Positions 44,601 through 55,590 of a stretch of 64,000 nucleotides of DNA are shown here, piece by piece. Origin of the DNA: Mansonella perstans (Eukaryota > Nematoda > Chromadorea > Rhabditida > Onchocercidae); assembly GCA_037074765.1 (NCBI GenBank), contig JBAMDO010000030.1, positions 310,001-374,000 on the forward strand, read 5' to 3'. The stretch's first letter is position 1; each line of letters opens with the position of its first letter. Made by a program: the position numbers and the translations under genes. The notes under the pieces are model-generated. The model ran no database searches. It worked only from the letters and a program-made list of their open reading frames with translations, and was not told the DNA's origin.

Positions 44601-46437
44601 CCACGTTATCCAAATAAGCCTGTATTCAAAAAGATTCGATTTGTTCATTCTGTCTATCCTATCTACCCTTTCTTTTTAAACTAAAGCCTGGCTTAGAAAA
44701 TTGGGTACCTGCACAAAAATGAATGAGTGACCGATAACGGTCCAGACCATTGACAGGAAACGCATACCGAACATACATGTAATCGTTGATTCTGAATCTT
44801 TTGGCATGCGAATCAATTTCAGTAAATTCTTTTTTGCGGAAAAAGCCAACAGAATTTCTGCCCATATGCTCCTGAAATCAGAATTGTGATATAGACCAAG
44901 GAATCAGTAAAATCATTGAAAATATTTTGGACTTTGGATTCAACGATAAAATGAATTTCTAATGAATCTAAGTGACAAAAGTGACATTATGCGAAGTTAA
45001 TGTACTGATGCAGACCTAGTCTGCTTTCCCTTCTTGATATGATAAACAGTAGCAACTGCGACAAGCAGCATGAAATTCTGATGCAGAATAAATTCCGCGA
45101 TGGCCACTGGTTTCTGGTACCATTGCTGGTCATGACGTGATTTGGTACACGAAGTATAATCGATCGCTAAAGCATCATCAGTAGATATCATTGATCGCCA
45201 TTCATCCAGCAACTGTACAGAATTTGGAAGCTTCATGTTTAGCAGTAATTGCAGTAGAAATAAACAAAAAACTCACAAAGTAAACAAACTGGCATGCCCC
45301 GAAGCTTATTAAACAAACTGAACTGGCATGACCCGAAGTTCTGTTAAACGAACTGGCATGACCCTATTAAACAAACTGGCATGACCCGAAGTTCTATTAA
45401 ACAAACTGGCACGACCCATGACCCGAAGTTCTATTATACCTTGTTCCGATCATTGTAACAAGTGGACGGAATACAAATGCCATACGCCACTCCATCATTT
45501 TCCTCACTGTCTTCATTATAACCAAAGCAGTAATGCAACGGATGCTCGGATTTTGAATACGGTGCCTCTCCGGCAGCTTGGATACATTTGTATGCTCGAA
45601 ACACCTGAAATTCATAAATTCTACAATAGAAGACAGTTCCTTGTCAATCCAATTGTTATAGTTACCTCTGTCACGCTAATTCATGATAATTCATAATGAT
45701 TCATAATGACCAATTCATAATGATTCATAATGATCCGACTCCGAAAATCTCCATATTGCCTCTCTTCGAACAATGATGCACTGCTTGGAATAGATAATCC
45801 TGATCTACTAAGAATAAATCAAATCACTGAAATCAAAAATACCCAGCGATCTTGATCTCTACTGAAAAACTGCTCGACGTCACCAGATGTATAAGCTGTA
45901 ATAAAAAATTCCTTCTGAGCTGGAATCGTATTGTAATCCAGCAAATATGGACCAATCTGAAATTCTCTGAGCAATCTTAAGATCTGAATTTTAAACTCGA
46001 TGTGATTTTTCCCTTATTGCTTTTAAACTCAATGTGAATTTTTCTCTTACTGCATTTCTATTCCTGGAATTGCTGGATTAAGTTGCTAGTCTTTTTATAC
46101 ATTTAACAAAATTCAGGAAAAGATAAAATAACGTATAAACAGCAAAAAATTTCCTAATATGTTCCTGATATGCTTAATTTGATGATGACTATTCTCCTAT
46201 TGGCTACTGGCTGCATTTAAACGGTTTAAAAAGTGTTACTTGATTAGAGAGCTATCAGTTAATAGTATTTACCTTTGTAAGACTATCACCACATAGTTGG
46301 CTGACATTGCTAAGTTTAGCTACGGCATTAATAAAATTGAAAACCATCTTTTCATTGTAATTATTCAGCTCGCCAGAATTTCTTCCTGCATGAGATAGTA
46401 TAACAAATAATACCGATATCATCACGGATTGCCACAT
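41632..46437 (-). CDS. NRF-6-like multi-pass acyltransferase
   Basis: Members of this family (C. elegans NRF-6, NDG-4 and many paralogues) combine an extracellular N-terminal nose-resistant-to-fluoxetine domain with a multi-pass acyltransferase-3 domain; they affect drug uptake and lipid transport. Eleven exons on the minus strand: 46437-46273, 45956-45843, 45604-45440, 45212-45016, 44871-44709, 44619-44460, 44009-43736, 43061-42854, 42637-42437, 42267-42100, 41925-41632. Phases agree and give 702 residues. A signal peptide (MWQSVMISVLFVILSHAG) is followed by a cysteine-containing domain with AYGICIPSTCYNDRNK. The membrane part includes MFGMRFLSMVWTVIGHSF, DTFLVLSATLTAF, the conserved YYRHRIIRLWPAY, and about ten hydrophobic spans. 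Substrate unknown. Intron 3 repeats overlap a donor, and exon 7 has a decayed duplicate in the next intron. Confidence 0.94.
43462..43834. repeat. ~206-bp-spaced duplication of NRF-6-like exon 7 end
   Basis: 43462 to about 43634 and 43668 to about 43834 are near-identical. The right copy is the 3' half of exon 7 with its donor. The left copy has a one-base loss (GTGTTTGGACACTGG against GTGCTTGGGACACTGG), so it is out of frame. Confidence 0.9.
45283..45440. repeat. ~30-40-bp repeat touching an NRF-6-like donor site
   Basis: AAACTGGCATGACCCGAAGT plus TCTATTAAAC occurs about five times. The last copy ends in the donor of exon 3: on the minus strand, GTATAATAGAACTTCGGGTC compared with GTTTAATAGAACTTCGGGTC inside the array. 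Confidence 0.88.
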
Positions 46438-48585
46438 GACAGCTGAAGTAAATCAGAATGACATTAGAAGTTTATCCTCAGTCTTTTAACCCGAAAAGTT
46501 TCCAAGAAGTCATTTGAGAAGTGTTAAACTTGCTATGGACAGAAGATCAGAAGTCGAATGAGCTGGAAAATCAGTAGAGGAGATAGAATGACGATAATTA
46601 ACATCCATACATTGAATAGAAGCAAAGATTGTCCATGCCTACAATAAACAGAGTAGAGCAATGGTTACAGTAACAAGAGCAGCAACTAAATCGTTCAATT
46701 GGATACGAAGAAAATGAATGAATCAAAAAGGATGGATTAACTGATGAGTGGAGATCGAGAGGAATCTGCTAATTAAGAAGGTGTGCTAATTAAGATCTGT
46801 GACACTGAGACATAAAAGATTTACTTCAATCTATCAAAACAGAAATTGTGACAGCGATATTTCGTGAAATAAAATTTCAGTAGAGAAAAAATAAAATTTG
46901 CAACAATTTTCTTCAAAAAATCAGAAGTAAAATTTTCTTTTTCTGGCTGCTGTTACTATCACTTTTATGACCATTAATTAGTGGAATGATCGTTGATCTC
47001 TCTCATGTACAACTGATGTAAAATAGTAAATTTAAAGTGAGTGAGAAATTTTTTCCACACAACCGTCTTGTTTTAATGAATGGCTGCAATATGACCATAG
47101 GTGATGAACTATCTGCCAGACCTCAGGTAATACGACCCTCTCTCGGCTGTCCCTTATTTCATGACGGAATATGATGAGTGTGACAGCAGAGATTGCGCTG
47201 ACATTCTTATTTTATGACAGAATATGATGAGTTGACAGCAAAGATTGCGTGAATGGATAACAACAGATATCACAGGAAATCGCAACAGGAAAATAGTGAT
47301 AGTGGAAATGCGATAATTATAAGATAATTTGCAGACAGGTTTCTCGTTGTGCCAACAACAATTACTATTTATGCCAGAAATGATTAAATTTGAGTAGAAA
47401 TAAGTTTGAAATGACTCTACAAATCCTTTCTTCTTCTGGTTCCAAGTCAAGTGAAGTGAAAGAATGAAATCAGATTACAATTACACCCAAATGAATCCAC
47501 CAAATAGCTGACTTCGTCTAGTTGAGCCGTTCCAAACCGGTTCTTTTTTCTTTCTAAACTGGAAATTCATATCTTCCTAAACCTCAAACATCTCAACTTT
47601 TTGTTGGATAATAATGTAATTAATTGCGGCAAATGGAAGCAGCATATTTTAGAACAAACATTTTAGAGCAAAATTTCAAACAAAGTTTGAAATCAAAGTT
47701 TCGCTTTTGGCAATTTAAGAATATCGCTTTTCAGTGCGCCTACAACAGAGCTTCTTGGTTCTATCACCATACACTACTGCATATATTCTTGTATGGTTCA
47801 CCATTAATCATTTGACCTTTGAACCACTGCACATTACTACTACCATCAACTTTTAATTTATTTATCTCCGAACTTGCAATAATTATAATGCTTAATGATA
47901 ATGATAATGACAATAATTGTAACAAATAATTAATAATAAATGGTAATAATAATAGTAATAACAATTAATAATGATGAAGATAATGATAATGCTAATGATG
48001 ATGAATAAGAACAATATATACATATATTTATTAGAAAGAGGATAAAATAATTTCCATAGAACATTGTTCATGTACATACAAACCATTGTTGGGGATGGAT
48101 GGATAGTTGAACAACTCGCGGGTAGTAGCCCTTTGGATGACCTGAATTCTCTGCCCATTCTTCTTCTTCTGCCCTTTTCTTTCTTCCCTTTATTCATGTA
48201 CCCGAAAAATTTCCTCCTCCATTTAGGCAACAACAAGCAGGCTTCTCAAAAATGCAATGCTCGATGAATTGGGTAAAGAGCCCGAAATATTGGCAAGGGT
48301 AAGGATAAACCTGGATCTGTGCCTGAACTTTACAATCAAATAAGTATTCTCTGAAGCAGATAGAAATCTGTAAAAAATAATTACAGTGGTGGGTACATCG
48401 CCGACCTCTCTCTACGACATCATTTTTTGAAAATTAAAATTCTTCAATGATTTTATCAAACTGCCATTTCCTTCCTTCCTTCCTTCACAGTGAAAGAAAG
48501 AAAGAAAGTCTCCGAGTTGAAAAATTTGTCTCTCTAATGAACACTTCAATAAAATTAACAATTCACTAACAGTTCGGCTGATGGT
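46438..48585. other. Intergenic region NRF-6-like gene / tRNA
   Basis: 2.1 kb without a supported gene. It contains a TAATAATGATAATGATAA-type microsatellite at about 47880-48010, a GAAAGAAAGAAAG run at about 48493, and a short direct repeat TTATTTCATGACGGAATATG / TTATTTTATGACAGAATATG near 47155-47225. Confidence 0.55.
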
Positions 48586-48658
48586 GGCCCTGTGGCCTAA
48601 TGGACAAGGCGTCGCTCTCCTAAAGCGAAGACTGCAGGTTCGAGTCCTGCCAGGGTCG
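48586..48658 (+). tRNA. tRNA-Arg (anticodon CCT)
   Basis: A complete cloverleaf of 73 nt without intron. The acceptor stem GGCCCTG pairs with CAGGGTC (one G-T), followed by discriminator G. The D-arm is GCC...GGC, and the anticodon stem TCGCT/AGCGA encloses loop CTCCTAA with anticodon CCT at 48619-48621, decoding AGG. The T-arm GCAGG/CCTGC encloses TTCGAGT. Internal A and B boxes (TGGCCTAATGG and GGTTCGAGTCC) match the Pol III consensus. Confidence 0.97.
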
Positions 48659-51222
48659 GTCGGCATCAGTTTGTTCGTTTTGTAAATTGAAGAAAACTAT
48701 TTGTAAAATATACGAAGCAAAGTGTACTTTGAAGTTACATAAAGCATGAATCATCATTTGGGATTTTAATTCTCAATTGTCAACCAATACAAATGATGAC
48801 CATTGGTCAGTTTGCCATTGGAGGACAGTTCACTTCTTATTAATTCACATTTTGTGATTGGAATAAAAAACTTGAGTGTTTACATATATAAAGCAAGCAT
48901 TCCTAGAAAAGTGTCCCCAAAAATATCTTCCAATCACACAGAACTTATTTCTAGCTGATTGGTCATCTTTTCAAAGTTAAATTATTCAAGCTACCTTTTG
49001 ATCATTGACTGACGACGATACAAACTCTCTTCTATTCAAAAAGGGTAGAGAGAGGAAGAGGGAGAGAGAAAGAGAAGAAAGAGGAGAATTAGTTGCGTGA
49101 AAGGGAATTGTTACTTATCACTAAAATCGAAATGAACAAACACGATGATGAGGAGAGACAGAGGGACCCATCCCAGAGTTCACTTGTACAAAATGAACAA
49201 ACGAACTGTATGTCCTTTGACCTTTACCATTTAACTGCTCCGCAATGAGAGAAGAGACTTTCAGAATAGCCAAATCTTTCCTTTCTCTTACTGCTAATAA
49301 CGAAATGTGATGTGAACAACAGTTAAAAGATATCAAATAAGTAAGAAAATCTTCAAGTGGTCAGCAACTCAATGTAGCGAGGAGACAACAGGTCAAGATA
49401 TCAAACTCAGCAGCACAGGAGACAACAGGTCAAGATATCAAACTCAGCAGCACAGGAGACAACAGGTCAAGATATCAAACTCAGCAGCACAGGAGACAAC
49501 AGGTCAAGATATCAAACTCAGCAGCACAGGAGACAACAGGTCAAGATATCAAACTCAGCAGCATAGGAGACAACAGGTCAAGATATCAAACTCAGCAGCA
49601 TAGGAGACAACAGGTCAAAGTATCAAAGCAGTAGCTGCAATTTTGGGATGACAAAACAAGATTGGATGAAAGTTGAAATCCTGAAATCCTTTTCAAGGAA
49701 AGATGTCGCTGTGTATTTAGAGGGATAGAAGAAATTAAAAAGACAAGAAGTTTGAAATTCTTCTGCAGCCATCAATGTGGTGATGAAGTTATTATGATAT
49801 TCTTTTCAGTTTTCAGTAGATGGCACAGCCTTTTGGCTATAGTGGCGAGTGATCGACTGTAAAGAGAATCAAATTTGCTTCCTCTGTCATCACCAGCCGT
49901 TTCACCATTCCGGAATAACTTTCCAAGTGTAATAATTTGAAAACTTGATAAGGAATCTTACAGACAGTTGTTTATCAACAAGCAAATGACAATAATATGA
50001 TGTATTTATTGACCAATTACAACTCTTTTAATTGGTCAAGTCCTGTAAAACAACTCGAAAATAGGTATACTTTACGACCACAATTAAAGAAATAGCAAAC
50101 TTCACTGCTCACCGAATAAAGCGATCGTCAGGATGAATGTAGATGATTTGACTGACTTGCTCCTCATCCCTCCTTCTTAACGTATCAAAAATTTATTTCA
50201 ACTTTGATGAAGCATATTTGAACTTAATTATGAATTAACATTCTTTGATTTCACATTCACACAGTATAGTTCTATGGTCACTCAGTAGAATGGAATAATC
50301 TGTGTACTAAAAAGAGTCTTGATAACTTATTGGAATGTTCTGAGATTCAAGTGATACATTTAGTTTTTATATTCTCTGTTGCGTCATTATTCCAAACTTC
50401 TATCGCAAAGCACAAATTTTCGAATAGGTCAAGAAAGACTAATCCCATTTGACAAATGTAAAGGATTTTCTCACCCGAATATAGATAATGTCATCATATT
50501 ATCTAACCGTATGGCAAAATTCACGGGTGACTGTGGATGGACATGAATCCTAGAGTACTAGTGTAATTTTCACTTAATAATCCCTCAAAATATGGGCGAC
50601 CCAGCATGGACATGGTCAGTTGGATTTGATGGAAGTTAACAAAAAAATGAGCCAAAAATGAAAGTGAACCATAAAGTGCCATATGCCCTATTGCATTTCT
50701 TTTCGAATTTCGAGTTAAATTTTATTTTCACTTGAATCATGCCAGTGATAAAGAGATAGCATAAAAATAGTACAGTCTACATCTATGACTTTCGTATGTT
50801 TGACGTCATTGAAAGAACAACAGCAATCCTAATAGGCAGACAAGTTTGCGTATAACAAAAATAAGTAAAGTAATAAAAATTCAACTGAACGATCCGCAAA
50901 CATAAATTTAAAAATTTGTTCTCACATCAGCTTATAAGCCACTGATACTACAGTCAAGAAAATATCTCAAAACAAATGATATTATTCCATTACTTGTTGT
51001 GAAATGAATGACCTCAAGTAATCATTGGCAGAATAATAGAAACACACTTATTTAATAGATTACAAGAGATCATCACATCGATGTATCGATCAAAAATAAA
51101 ATATTTCTCATTACAGAATGCAAAATCAATAATTTTGAAAAATCACTCGGAATTTGATCTCATTAAACATAAACTGGATAAACCATAATAAAATAACACA
51201 AATACTGCAATTAAACACAAAG
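48659..51222. other. Intergenic region tRNA / cdl-1
   Basis: 2.6 kb with a GAGAGAGGAAGAGGGAGAGA purine-rich block at about 49040-49090 and the 37-bp array at 49381-49631. No coding exon was supported. Confidence 0.6.
49381..49631. repeat. 37-bp minisatellite, ~6.8 copies
   Basis: Units of GGAGACAACAGGTCAAGATA plus TCAAACTCAGCAGCACA start at 49381, 49418, 49455, 49492, 49529, 49566 and 49603, almost without divergence. Confidence 0.95.
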
Positions 51223-54136
51223 CTAAAGCTGGCTAAAATCTCGAGGTCCAAGAACATTGCGTGACTGCGTCGTTCCTTTGAGCGTTGATTCATCATCATT
51301 AGTCTTCATGATTGTTAGCGTATTAGTTCGCGTGTCGATATCAAGATAACCAAGAAGGGAAGCTGCTGCATCTTGTTCCACCTTAATATTAAATGGAGTA
51401 TTCATACAATACTTGAATAACTTGGCTCAAATCACCAGATTTAAATGGAAGTTTTCATACAATACGAATAACTTGGTCAAATCATCTAATATTAAAGAAA
51501 GTATTCATATAATACTTGAATAACTTGGCTTAAATCACCAGGTTTATGGAGAAAATTCTATGTGTAGGGCACAAAAGATGCCATAGCGTGATGTATGAAG
51601 TAATATCATAAACAAAGTCAATAGCAGCAATTAATCATTATATTAACACCTTATATTATCAAAATAATACACCTTGATTTGATCCAAAGATAATTTATTC
51701 TCGTCTGACATCAAAGTTGTGGATGCTGCCTCACTCTCTGAGGTATCATCACTTGTAGTAGATTCATCTAAGCTTAGACAACTTTCAGTCGGTTCCTCAT
51801 CAGCCCATTCATATAATCGTCGCTTCCACAAACGTACCTGTAAGACAAACAAAATTTATAAACTCCGATGTTTTCGCGACTAGTTGCACGAAAGGAAGAT
51901 AAAGGAAGTTGATTCACGGAAAAGAAACTAGAAACAAAAAGTAAAATTTCAAATCAGTAAGTAACCTGCTTATCCCATGACCTACGAGAGTATTGAATGT
52001 ATTTGTTAGGAGTTTTTGGCATATCTTTTGTCCGAGCATGTCGTGGTACTTTTGCAAGATATTTTGCGTATACTGGTTTCTCCTTTGCTTTTTCAATTTC
52101 CTTAATAAAATAAAATTTACTGTTCTAATTCCACTTTAAAGCTCAAATTAATGTACGATTATGATAGTTTGACATTTTCAACATATAAACTCAAAATACA
52201 ACTGCCAAAGTGATTGATACCTTTGAACGCCTTAGAAGAATAGTTTCACTTCTGCACCAACCAAGCTTTGGTTCTGACCAACCCTTTTTGATGTGCAGTG
52301 TGGAGCTCATACTAGAAATACTTTTACTTCCAGGCGAGCTGCAATTGTCACCACTAGAAATTCTGAATGTACTTTCAGGCGAGCTGCAATTGTCACCATT
52401 AGAATTTTTGAATATTACCGTTTATTAACTCATTGCAAGGAGGAGAACTAGTAATTTAAAAGCCTTTGGAGAGAAATAGAACTTAATTGCAAATAACAAA
52501 CCTTTCCCTACTGGAACGTTTAGCGGCGTCACTGAGAGGTAAATCTTCAGAATCAAATTTCAAATTTCTAGCTTTACAAAAAATTTTTTCCCTATATGCA
52601 TCTTCTCGTCTTTTTTTTTGATATTTGAAAGATGTCGTAACTTCCTCATCATCAGTGCTCGCCACAGACTTTGCTCGAACATTTTGCGTTTTATGTCGCT
52701 TAACAGCGCGACGCAACTGAAAAAACGTGAAACCACTGCTATTCATTAGAATGCAATCAGCACTTTTCTTAAAACTTTCATTAATTTAAACTGCTCCTTG
52801 TTGAAAGAAATGCAATTTCGGCATGATATAATTTCAGAGAAATACCGCTTTTTCAGAATCTTCTTGACCGTCACTTTTCAATAATGCCTGATCAACTGAT
52901 GACGTTTCTGTGATCGTTTCTGCGATCTCAAAATTGCGTTTAAACCTGAAATCATGCAATACTTGAAAAAAAATCTTCATATACAGAAAAAAAAGAGAAA
53001 AACCAAATGCAAAAAATGGAAGTATGCGAAAACTGTAAAGGAAGATTATGCCTTACAATCCATTTTTTGAATTTTTTCGTGATGTTCATTCATCCTTACA
53101 CTATTCATAGTGACTAAAGAGAATCACCAATAATCAACAACGAGTATGTATGTCTATTGCAGTCCAACAGATGCCAATCAAACGCTACAATTATTTCTTT
53201 TCGTAACAATTATAAACTCGAAAGATAAAATTGAAAGGAAAGGAAAGCATACATTCGGAATGGAAATCTTATTTCTACAATTATTTCAATATAAAAACGA
53301 AAGGAAAGGAAAGTGTACATTCGAAATATTTTCTTAAAAAATCCTACATCCTTACTTACCTGGATTTCGTTCTTCGTCTTTTCTTCCATGTACTACTGGT
53401 TTTGTTTCGCCGTTCCGTATCATCTGACTGCTTCCTGACAGCATCTGACAAATTTGGGTACTCCTCATTGTCAAAATTTAAAATGACACAATCACTTTCT
53501 ATTGACTGTTGTATTTTTGCAGTTTCTTCTTCGCCCTTCTTCTTTGATTTTAAGTCACTTTTTGATTTTGTTATTTCTTCTTCCATCAAATCAGCCCATG
53601 AGGTGTTTCGCATATTTTCGTATTCTTGCTGTTCTAGAAGTGCTTTCAACTGCAAAGCAAAGGAATCTTTTATTAAAAGTCCTTCCGGTCCAGCAGAAAT
53701 AAAAGTTCTATCAATATGATGAACTCGAGATTTGGGAAGAATGTTTAAATTTAAATGATAAGCTTAAATGAACTTCATAGCTAAACATACAGCTATGACA
53801 ATTATCACTTCATATTTCTTTTTTCGATTTCAATTAAACATCATGAAATAATGAAATGTTACTTGTTAATTTTATTAATAACAAATCAGTGAAAACTGTG
53901 ACTAAAAAAGGTAAGATGAAAAAGCTAACACTTGTTGATATTTTGCTAACAGCGGCGGTATCTCTTAACTTGACTTTTACCACTGCCGCCGATTCATGCT
54001 GCAGATCGCAGTCTTTTGGGATTTGTCTTTGGAAACATTGACATTCGGCTATATTTGAATTCGGACAATCATTATCCATCATATCATCTGTGGCCTGATC
54101 CATATGTGCCTGAGATTCTTCACTTTCCAGATTCAT
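51223..54136 (-). CDS. cdl-1: Histone mRNA stem-loop binding protein (SLBP)
   Basis: SLBP binds the 3' stem-loop of replication-dependent histone mRNAs and controls their processing, export and translation. Eight exons on the minus strand: 54136-53951, 53649-53360, 52945-52846, 52716-52502, 52251-52221, 52100-51966, 51837-51673, 51381-51223, giving 426 residues. The RNA-binding domain spans about residues 264-340. It runs ILLRRSKEIEKAKEKPVYAK, LAKVPRHARTKD, then TPNKYIQYSRRSWDKQ (304-319) and VRLWKRRLYEWADEE, closely matching the TPNK--YSRRSWD-Q---WK---H-WD signature. The upstream half is acidic and basic low complexity with two internally similar blocks: VILNFDNEEYPNLSDAVRK in exon 2 and NLKFDSEDLPLSDAAKRS in exon 4. 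A Ser/Asp/Glu-rich tail follows. The 31-nt exon 5 is unusually small but is required for phase. Confidence 0.94.
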
Positions 54137-54544
54137 TTAACCAATGAGCACGTTCGTTCCCTGTTAGAGAGAAGTTTAAATTGAAAAAAGAGAATAACAT
54201 GAACACAATCAATAAATGTCGCATTCTCTCCTCAGCTTTCTGGTAATTAAAGACTCAATGTTAGCACAAAAAGAAAGTTATCACATCGAGAGGTCATACA
54301 ATTACCAGTTAAGAGAGCGAGAAAAATACCGCGGCACTATTACAAAGGTGTCTTCAATGCAATATGGGTCGACATGTTGATAGAAAAGCGCGCGCGGCAA
54401 ATCCAATTTTAAATTTTATACTACCAGATGTGAAAAAAATGGGAGTGGAAATAGTTGAACAGATCAAATAGAACATATTTGACTAGTTGAACAGATCAAA
54501 TAAAACATTTCTTCACTCTTTCCGTAAAGTGATGCAAGCCAAAA

Positions 54545-54703
54545 GCGCCTATCCTGTTGGGATTCAATCACATTTACACCTATCCAGTTGGGATTCAATC
54601 ACATTTACGCCTATCCAGTTGGGATTCGATCGTATTTACGCCTATCCAGTTGGGATTCGATCGTATTTACGCTTATCCAGTTAGGAATCGATCACATTTG
54701 CGC
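54545..54703. repeat. 31-bp minisatellite, ~5 copies
   Basis: Unit CCTATCCAGTTGGGATTCAA plus TCACATTTACG with the variant CGATCGTATTTACG in later copies. Confidence 0.93.
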
Positions 54704-55424
54704 CGCATAGCGAAGAGATCTTAATCTTTCCACCTGCCTTCCAGTTAAAGGCAGTGGTAGTGATCATTACTGCATCGGTACGATGATGGATATGCGAGGG
54801 TGTGCGTCCAGCTCTCCGGCTGCCATTGAAACGCCATTGAACTTTGCTCTATAGGTCATCATGGGTTATTCTGTCCAGCTGCCATTGAAGCAGCCATTGA
54901 ACTTTGCTCTATAGGTCATCATGATCATCAAATGCATCCTGAACTGCAGTGATGAATAATAGTAGCACATTCTCATACATATCTAGTCAAAAGCATGGTC
55001 AGAAGATATGATTCATTACAATCTTTTACTTTTCTTCAAGCTTTTCGTTACATTAAATCGTAGTTTGGAATTTACTGATTCCATCTTTGGTTTAATTTAC
55101 TGCTTTTTATCATTTTAAACCCACACTTCTCTGACCTCCGACCTCGATAAATCAGTGGACAATCGCTAAAGGCTGCTGTGCAGCTTATCGAGAAATCGCT
55201 CTCTTTTGATGATACTGGACTCTTCAAAGCAGACAATCCTTTGCTGTAATTTCTCAATCTGGAGAAGTTATTTGACTGGATCAGTGGATGCTGCTGCTAT
55301 TTCGTCGGTAGAAGTGCTGAGGTCAAGTTCAAAGTTCACTCAAAGTTGGAATTGTTTTCTGCTTGAAATGTTTAAAATAATATATTACTTCATTCCTCAG
55401 ATTCATTTCAATTTTTGGGCGCAA

Positions 55425-55590
55425 AATGAAGCTTGTAGTTTCAGTACAACTGCAATTGTTCACCACAAGCTTGTAGTTTCAGTACAACTGTAATTGTTCA
55501 CCACAAGCTTGTAGTTTCAGTAAAGCTGCAATTGTTCACCACACAAGCTTGTAGTTTCAGTACAACTGTAATTATTCATTACAAGTTTGA
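55425..55590. repeat. ~38-bp repeat, 4 copies
   Basis: Unit AGCTTGTAGTTTCAGTACAA plus CTGTAATTGTTCACCACA, four times with small length changes. Confidence 0.92.

Noticed and set aside
48412..48666. 84-codon minus-strand ORF
   Set aside because: It is antisense to the tRNA-Arg gene, and its translated segment is just the complement of the tRNA arms.
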